DNA of 64,000 bases from Candidatus Peregrinibacteria bacterium CG1_02_54_53 (GTDB taxonomy: Bacteria > Patescibacteriota > Gracilibacteria > Peribacterales > Peribacteraceae): positions 1-64,000 of the forward strand of contig MNWP01000003.1 in assembly GCA_001872575.1 (NCBI GenBank), read 5' to 3'. Of this stretch, positions 58,089-64,000 are shown one piece after another; the first letter of the stretch is position 1, and each line of letters starts with the position of its first letter. The translations under genes and the position numbers were made by a program. The notes beneath the pieces were generated by a model. That model was not told where the DNA came from. It saw nothing but the letters and a program-made list of their open reading frames with translations, and did not search any database.

Positions 58089-59397
58089 CGGAGCGGAATA
58101 CTTCGCCCGTCTTCAGTACCTGTTCCACCGCATTGATGCACTTGGCGCTCACATTCTCCCCGTAGATTTTTGGTGCTTTGCGCATCTCTGCGTTATCCCA
58201 CGCATACTCGATAAGCTTTTTAATGACCGTGGAATCAGTCGGAGAAGCGATAAGGTTGCCACCCGCCATGGCCGATTCACTGCGATCGGATCCGAAACGC
58301 AGCGTGACGCACGGAATACCCATCGCGTTCATCTCTTCCTGCATGGAACCGGAATCGGTGGCGCATACCGCCGCCTTGGTCATGGCGGCCATCACATCCA
58401 TGTACTCGGCCCACACGGGCGAGTAGATGAAGTTTTTGTGTTTCTTCGCGAGTGCTTCCACTTCTTTCTTCAGCCCCATCCGTTCGAACGCACGTTCCGT
58501 CTGCGTCATGGTAATGAGTAGGACTTTGCGACCATCTTGAATGAGCGACACCATGGCATCGTAGATCGCCCTGAAGCGCGAATCGGAACCACAGTTCTCG
58601 CGACGATGAATGCAGAAGCGTACGAAATCGCCATCAGCCAGGAGCGGATAGCGCTCGAACACGGTGGATTGCTTCATGCGCTCTTGCGCTTCGGCGACGG
58701 CATCCACCACGGAATTCCCCACAACAAAGATGCGATCATCCGGGAATCCCTCACTTTGCATAAATTCCCGATCCAACTCCACAGGGGCAAGATGGACACC
58801 CGTTGCCGCCTCGCTGCAACGCGTATTGAACTGTTCGGGACACGGCTCCAGACTCCCCCGTTCCCAGTTCTTACGATCCATCAGGAACGTTCTCCATTCC
58901 ACACAATCTTTGTCGTCCCACGCCCTACGCCCTACGCCCCAATCCTGGTAGTTCGGTGTCAGCGTCCGAATACCCGCCTCTACGTGTACCGAGGCAAACC
59001 CGTGACTGAACCCCGCATTGCTCGCCGCCATGGCCGTGGTAGTATCGCCATGCACATACGGAATCACCACTTTGCCCTTCTCTTTCAGCTCTCCGATGAC
59101 AAACCCAAGTCGCCCGATGATCTGGCTGACAATCTCATGCATGACACCACGTACGTTCAGATTGAAATCAGGTTCCACGCCGAACTCTTTGAGCATGCCC
59201 CCACTCAGGTTTTCGCTGTAGTGCTGTCCCGTATGACCGAGAATCACGAGATGCCCGCGCTTCTTAAGCTCGAAATACAGCGGAAGCTGCTTGATGATAT
59301 CCGGCTTCGTCGCAATGAGAATCAAGTGAACGTGCCCTGACGGGTGAGCGGCCACCTCGTCGAAGAATTGCTTTGTGCGGTAGGTGATTTCCTTCAT
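58063..59397 (-). CDS. wecB: UDP-N-acetylglucosamine 2-epimerase family
   Basis: GHTGQHYSENL, VHGDTTTAMAAS, HVEAGIRT, HRRENCGS, ATDSGSMQEEMNAMGIPCVTLR. Confidence 0.85.
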   Translation of the reverse strand: MKEITYRTKQFFDEVAAHPSGHVHLILIATKPDIIKQLPLYFELKKRGHLVILGHTGQHYSENLSGGMLKEFGVEPDFNLNVRGVMHEIVSQIIGRLGFVIGELKEKGKVVIPYVHGDTTTAMAASNAGFSHGFASVHVEAGIRTLTPNYQDWGVGRRAWDDKDCVEWRTFLMDRKNWERGSLEPCPEQFNTRCSEAATGVHLAPVELDREFMQSEGFPDDRIFVVGNSVVDAVAEAQERMKQSTVFERYPLLADGDFVRFCIHRRENCGSDSRFRAIYDAMVSLIQDGRKVLLITMTQTERAFERMGLKKEVEALAKKHKNFIYSPVWAEYMDVMAAMTKAAVCATDSGSMQEEMNAMGIPCVTLRFGSDRSESAMAGGNLIASPTDSTVIKKLIEYAWDNAEMRKAPKIYGENVSAKCINAVEQVLKTGEVFRSDDERLAIS

Positions 59398-59445
59398 ACG
59401 GAGCCCAGCATAGCGGGCAAACGTCATGCGCACTATACCGACCGT

Positions 59446-60951
59446 TCACTTCATCTCTTTTGGGACAGGCAACCCCATGATCTTCAGACAGAGCGGCGCA
59501 ATATCTTTGATACCCGTTAATTGCTGCAGATCTTTGGATGACGTTACTATCTTGGCGTGCACAAACGTCTGAACGGGGTTGGTGGTATGGGCCGGCGAAG
59601 TGCTGCCATCCGGCAGGAGCATGTCTTCCACATGGCCATGATCCGACGTCACGATCCAGCCATATCCATGCTGCTCAAGCGTGGGCAAAAGCCGATCAAG
59701 ATCGCGGTCCACCGTCTCGCAGGCGATCACCGCCGCAGGGATATGCGCGCCATGCCCGACCAGATCGGGATTGGCGTAATTCGCGACGATAAAGTCGTAC
59801 TTCTCAGCATTGACCTGCTCCATGAGCCTGTCGGTGAGTTCATCGGCGCTCATCTCGGGTACGGTGGCGAAGTTGGGGACCTTTGGTGACTCCACGAGGA
59901 TGCGATCCTCACCCGGAAAAGGCTCGTGGCGCTGAGCGTTAAAAAAGAACGTCACGTGCGCCATCTTGTCTGTCTCGGCGATCCGCAGTTGTTTAAGCCC
60001 CGCCTTGGAGATGACTTCGCCCAGCGTGTTCTTCTCTTTTGGAGCGGGAAATGCCACCGGCAAATGATCGGAATACGGACCCATGCAGACGACATCCTTG
60101 ATATGGACGGGACGCGGGAACTCCGTGAACTGCTCGTCGGAAAGAGCGCGGACAATCTGAATCATCCGATCGGAACGGAAATTCACACAGACCACCACGT
60201 CATTCTCGTGCATGGGTGCGAAATTCGCAGTCTTAAGCGGACGAATGTAATAGTCCGTCTGTTCCTTTTCGGGTGCTTTTCTATACCAGGCTTTCGCTCC
60301 TTCGCAGACACCGTTGCAGAGATCGCCCGTTCCCTGCGTGTAGAGATCGTAGGCCGGCTTTGTGCGATCGGCATACTGCCGGTCACGGTCCATGGCGTAG
60401 TAACGTCCGATAAACGAAGCCACGCGTGCCTGCGGATATTCCTTGAGCTTCGCCTGGAGCAGTTCAAAATCTTTGCAGAATTGCTGCCTGGGCACATCGC
60501 GCCCATCGCCGATAAGATGAAGAAAAATACGCTCCACTCCCTGTTCCTGTGCAAGTTTCAGCATGGCATGCACATGCTCCACATGACCATGCACCCCCCC
60601 GACGGAGTAAATGCTGAGCAGATGCAAAGGTACATTTCTTTTTTTTGCACGCTGACACGCTGCAACAAGAACTTCATTGCGAAAGAACGCTCTCGATCGA
60701 ATGGCCTGATTGATTTCTTCCAATGGCTGCCAGACAATCCGCCCCGCCCCGATGACCAAATGCCCCGGCTCACTGGCTCCTTGTTGCCCTTCCGGCAGTC
60801 CGGCTGCCGGCCCTGACGCTTGCATAATGACACTGGGAACTTCCTGCTCCAAACGCGCAATGGTCGGAAGTTTAGCAAGCGAACGCGCGTTGCCCGGCCC
60901 GGGGGAAGCCACTCCGAATCCGTCGATGATGATCAGACAGAGCTTTTGCAT
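59446..60951 (-). CDS. gpmI: 2,3-bisphosphoglycerate-independent phosphoglycerate mutase
   Basis: LIIDGFGVASPGPGNA, SEPGHLVIGAGRIVWQPLEEINQAI, HLIGDGRDVPR, TSDHGHVEDML. Confidence 0.95.
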   Translation of the reverse strand: MQKLCLIIIDGFGVASPGPGNARSLAKLPTIARLEQEVPSVIMQASGPAAGLPEGQQGASEPGHLVIGAGRIVWQPLEEINQAIRSRAFFRNEVLVAACQRAKKRNVPLHLLSIYSVGGVHGHVEHVHAMLKLAQEQGVERIFLHLIGDGRDVPRQQFCKDFELLQAKLKEYPQARVASFIGRYYAMDRDRQYADRTKPAYDLYTQGTGDLCNGVCEGAKAWYRKAPEKEQTDYYIRPLKTANFAPMHENDVVVCVNFRSDRMIQIVRALSDEQFTEFPRPVHIKDVVCMGPYSDHLPVAFPAPKEKNTLGEVISKAGLKQLRIAETDKMAHVTFFFNAQRHEPFPGEDRILVESPKVPNFATVPEMSADELTDRLMEQVNAEKYDFIVANYANPDLVGHGAHIPAAVIACETVDRDLDRLLPTLEQHGYGWIVTSDHGHVEDMLLPDGSTSPAHTTNPVQTFVHAKIVTSSKDLQQLTGIKDIAPLCLKIMGLPVPKEMK

Positions 60952-61008
60952 AGAATCAGTGGTACGCTACCACCCGGCAGCCGAACGTGCTACATTCCAC
61001 CCCTGACT

Positions 61009-61326
61009 ATGGACTGGCACCGTGTTTCTAGCCTTCGCTTCTTCCACACCATCGGGTGGGCAGTACTGCTATGTGCACTCATCGTTGCTGTGGCGGCGAC
61101 ATTGGGTCGCGCCACGCTCAATCTGAAAGCCGCCCTCACCGATAAACCGGATATCGCCATCTACCTGCTCCTGCCCGAAGAGGAAATCGGACGCACCATG
61201 CTCCTACGCGAGAAAGATAACGAGCGCGATTATCTGGCCGAGACTAAAGACGGCCCCAAGCTGGTGCGCCTGAAGAGAGGGGAAAAACAGTGGTATGTGG
61301 AGGAAGTGCAGACACTGCGGGAGTAA
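61009..61326 (+). CDS. Small membrane protein, unknown function
   Basis: MDWHRVSSLRFFHTIGWAVLLCALIVAVAATLG TM helix. Confidence 0.6.
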   Translation: MDWHRVSSLRFFHTIGWAVLLCALIVAVAATLGRATLNLKAALTDKPDIAIYLLLPEEEIGRTMLLREKDNERDYLAETKDGPKLVRLKRGEKQWYVEEVQTLRE

Positions 61327-61402
61327 GTATCAGAATACCGGTGCAACGGAATATCCATGCACTACGTCGGACACGCTTTCACTGATACTCTGATACTCCC
61401 GC

Positions 61403-62143
61403 ATGGATCGCACCTTCCTTCTCGGCGTACCCTTAGACCCCGTAACCCGAACGGAGGCTTTGGAGATGATCAGGCGATTTTTGCGGGAGGAAAAGCAAAG
61501 GCACGTCATGACACCGAATAATGAGATGCTGGTCGAGGCTTGCCATAACACTTCTTTCCGTGATCTGTTAAATAGAACTACTTTGAACATCCCTGATTCG
61601 GTGGGCCTGCTCTGGATGGCACGATTCACGCGGCAACGATTGTCCCAACGCGTGACAGGCGTCGACACCGTCACCACCCTATGCACATCACTCACTGAAG
61701 AGACGCCAATATTCCTCTTAGGAGCCAAACCAGGCGTGGCCGAGTCCGCCGCACAGGCGCTCATGAGCAGCAACCCACACCTGAAGGTGACAGGCTGCTT
61801 TGCAGGAACCCCGCGGGAGGAAGATGCGCCAATAATTCTCACCATGATCCGAGCCGCAGCACCGCATCTGCTACTTGTGGCCTACGGTGCACCCGCCCAG
61901 GATCTTTGGATTGACCGTTACCTGAAAGAACTCCCCTCTGTGCGCGTGGCAATGGGTATCGGTGGCACATTCGACTTTCTCGCAGGCACCCGCAAACGTG
62001 CCCCTGCGTGGATGCGGAGAATGGGACTGGAATGGCTCTGGCGACTCGTGCGGGAACCGAAGAGGATCGGCAGGATTTGGAGGGCCGTGGTGATCTTCCC
62101 GCTGCTCGTGCTGCGCTACGGCAAAGCCGCACCCCGAATATGA
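61403..62143 (+). CDS. WecB/TagA/CpsF family glycosyltransferase
   Basis: MTPNNEMLVEAC, IPDSVGLLWMARF, FLLGAKPGVAESAAQAL, VAYGAPAQDLWI, MGIGGTFDFLAGTRKRAPAWMRRMGLEWLWRLVREPKR. Confidence 0.96.
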   Translation: MDRTFLLGVPLDPVTRTEALEMIRRFLREEKQRHVMTPNNEMLVEACHNTSFRDLLNRTTLNIPDSVGLLWMARFTRQRLSQRVTGVDTVTTLCTSLTEETPIFLLGAKPGVAESAAQALMSSNPHLKVTGCFAGTPREEDAPIILTMIRAAAPHLLLVAYGAPAQDLWIDRYLKELPSVRVAMGIGGTFDFLAGTRKRAPAWMRRMGLEWLWRLVREPKRIGRIWRAVVIFPLLVLRYGKAAPRI

Positions 62144-62380
62144 GGCTGAACAAAACAGAACAACCTACAAAACACATACAGGAACAAACAAAATCTCCGG
62201 AAACGCGCCTATGTGGCGGCGATAGCGGAGGAGGTCATAGGCGGCCTGCCCGTCCGTAGTTCGCCTTGGGTGGACGAAGGCGGGAGCGCTTTCTTTCGTT
62301 CTTTCTTTATCGCGCCTGACAAAGAAAGGACAGAAAAACTCATTCGCCTCCCTCCGCCCCCTTCGCTATAGTAGGCGCCC

Positions 62381-63112
62381 ATGCGGAAGTATCTCCTGTC
62401 ACTCATAGGTTTCGGCTTGCTCCTCGCAGCCTGCTCACTCTCCACTCCGCCCGCACAACAGCAGCAGGATTCTTCTTCATCCTCGTCGAGCGAGAGTTCC
62501 GCACCGGTTCAATTGCAGGGAGAGGAAATCGGCGAAGGTGAGCCGGCGACCGAGGAACGGACCGAGACGGGATCGCTCGCGGAGCATTCCCTCCCGACGG
62601 GTGCACTGGAGATCGGCAACCCGCAGGCTCCGCTGACACTGCTCGTCTTCACCGAGCATCACTGCAGTTACTGCCGTCAGTTTCTCTTTGAAATTTTCCC
62701 TCGCCTCAAGACCGATTTTATCGAAGCAGGAACGCTGAAGCTGCAAATTGCCATGCTCCCGCTGCAGAAGTACCGGAAGAGCAACGAGGCTTCACTCGGC
62801 TTCATCTGCAGCGCCGGGCAGGGTAAAGGCTTAGCCATGCACGACGCACTCTTCCGCAACCCCAATAAATCGAAAGAAGCCATTCTCTCGTATGCGACGG
62901 ATCTCAAGCTCGATACCGCCGCCCTGAGTGAATGTATGAAGAGTGGACAGACAGCGGCACTTCTGGCTGCTCAGCAATCATGGGCGCAGAGCCTGGGCGT
63001 GGACGTCGTTCCCACATTCTTCCTCAACGGCGAAAAGTTCATCGGGCTGCCCTACTACCCCGATTTACGAGGCAGAATTGAAGATTTCATCAAAAAATTG
63101 GCAGAGAAATAA
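62381..63112 (+). CDS. DsbA/DsbG-like thioredoxin-fold lipoprotein
   Basis: Lipobox LLAAC; FTEHHCSYCRQF (CxxC); VDVVPTFFLNG. Confidence 0.9.
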   Translation: MRKYLLSLIGFGLLLAACSLSTPPAQQQQDSSSSSSSESSAPVQLQGEEIGEGEPATEERTETGSLAEHSLPTGALEIGNPQAPLTLLVFTEHHCSYCRQFLFEIFPRLKTDFIEAGTLKLQIAMLPLQKYRKSNEASLGFICSAGQGKGLAMHDALFRNPNKSKEAILSYATDLKLDTAALSECMKSGQTAALLAAQQSWAQSLGVDVVPTFFLNGEKFIGLPYYPDLRGRIEDFIKKLAEK

Positions 63113-63155
63113 GCCGGCTTGCACTGCTCAATCGAGAGGGGTAGCGTCGCAGGTC

Positions 63156-63524
63156 ATGGAACTGCCAGTCGATCCTGAATCTGGCATTCATAATGCGGAG
63201 CCACCGTCAGATGGAACAGGTTGGCTCGGTCATATCCATCAGTGGGCTTCTTCTCGTATACGAAGAATACTTTCGACAGATCAATCTGCCGCAAAAACAC
63301 CAGAGCCGGATCGGCATCTTCAGAAGCTCTACCAGTGTCATCTGGCAGAAGCCGACAGGCATCAAACATTTGAGCAATTTCTGACGTGGTGGAACAGGCT
63401 GCCACAAGACGGGCGCACGGCACTCGCGACACAGTACATGAGAAGTGAAAAATGGAGAGAGCTACATTGCCAATCGAATGACCTTTGTGCGCGTATTCTG
63501 CCCTCGGGCGATCGAGACGTGTGA
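63156..63524 (+). CDS. 122-aa orphan hypothetical protein
   Basis: ORF with plausible helical composition; overlaps the convergent DUF167 gene by ~60 nt. Confidence 0.35.
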   Translation: MELPVDPESGIHNAEPPSDGTGWLGHIHQWASSRIRRILSTDQSAAKTPEPDRHLQKLYQCHLAEADRHQTFEQFLTWWNRLPQDGRTALATQYMRSEKWRELHCQSNDLCARILPSGDRDV

Positions 63525-63773
63525 GAGCGGTACGGAGAATTCACGTGAGAGAAAACGCATGAGCTCCGTATTCGCCCTGCCGTCTTCGGGTGCAGCAGCG
63601 ATATCAATCTTCACCGTCTCATCCGCCATCACACCCTTGATCGCGGTACGTTTCGCTCCGGGATGTACGCGCACCGTAAAAGAAAGGGAACCTTTCCTTG
63701 CAAGCCGCTCTCGAAATGGTGACAGCACCGTAAGAGTATAGGGGACATTTACCGTACCTGCTCTTTGCGCCAC
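63462..63773 (-). CDS. DUF167 / YggU family protein
   Basis: [17 protein letters not shown]...[46 protein letters not shown]. Confidence 0.88.
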   Translation of the reverse strand: MAQRAGTVNVPYTLTVLSPFRERLARKGSLSFTVRVHPGAKRTAIKGVMADETVKIDIAAAPEDGRANTELMRFLSREFSVPLSHVSIARGQNTRTKVIRLAM

Positions 63774-64000
63774 TTCTCGATCTCTTTGTGGTGCCCCGAG
63801 AGCAGAACATCGGGAACCTTCAGGCCACGAAATTCCTCCGGACGCGTGTAGTGGGGATACTCTTTCTTGCGGCCGAGGGATTCGGAAAAACTCTCTTCCA
63901 TGGCTGACTCTTCTTTGCCCAACACGCCGGGGATCTGACGTGCCACCGCATCGACAAGCACCATGGCAGGAAGTTCGCCTCCCGTGAGCACATAGTCACC
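63749..64000 (-). CDS. trmD: tRNA (guanine-N1)-methyltransferase, partial (runs off window end)
   Basis: [38 protein letters not shown]...[34 protein letters not shown]. Confidence 0.93.
   Translation of the reverse strand, partial: GDYVLTGGELPAMVLVDAVARQIPGVLGKEESAMEESFSESLGRKKEYPHYTRPEEFRGLKVPDVLLSGHHKEIEKWRKEQVR

Noticed and set aside
62200-62370. GC-rich inverted repeat CCTGCCCGTCC...GGACGAAGGCGGG near the DsbA-like gene as a regulatory RNA
   Set aside because: Resembles a generic intergenic palindrome (a similar one is near 940-1000); no conserved leader evidence.

Overview
This 64 kb window (roughly 50-55% GC by eye) looks like a compact bacterial chromosome with standard stop codons. 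The gene complement suggests Patescibacteria/CPR, possibly Peregrinibacteria-like; that placement is inference. Housekeeping genes include pyrD/pyrK, pyrG, proS, hpf, rplY/ctc, uvrC, cspA, rlmH, rlmD, secD, folA, thyA, nth, def, gatB, efp, guaA, wecB, gpmI and trmD, plus two tRNA-Glu genes with different anticodons. The main observations worth a second look are: (1) a CIRCE operator overlapping a near-consensus promoter in front of an unannotated 24-aa Gly/Cys-rich peptide that has its own terminator; (2) a UvrC with a GNAT acetyltransferase domain inserted in its C-terminal nuclease half; (3) a SecD with a parvulin/PpiC prolyl isomerase domain embedded in its extracytoplasmic region; (4) a five-gene operon of unknown function of about 9.3 kb ending in a ~1,860-aa protein; (5) a repeated, apparently covarying hairpin element found three times, twice directly after a stop codon (efp, thyA) and once abutting a tRNA gene; (6) telomere-like CCCTAA tracts upstream of several start codons; (7) a 14-bp repeat of a tRNA-Glu 3' end bracketing a DsrE/Met-rich SHOCT/DUF302 islet; and (8) terminal fragments of paralogous genes beside intact copies. 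All family calls come from reading motifs; no database search was run.
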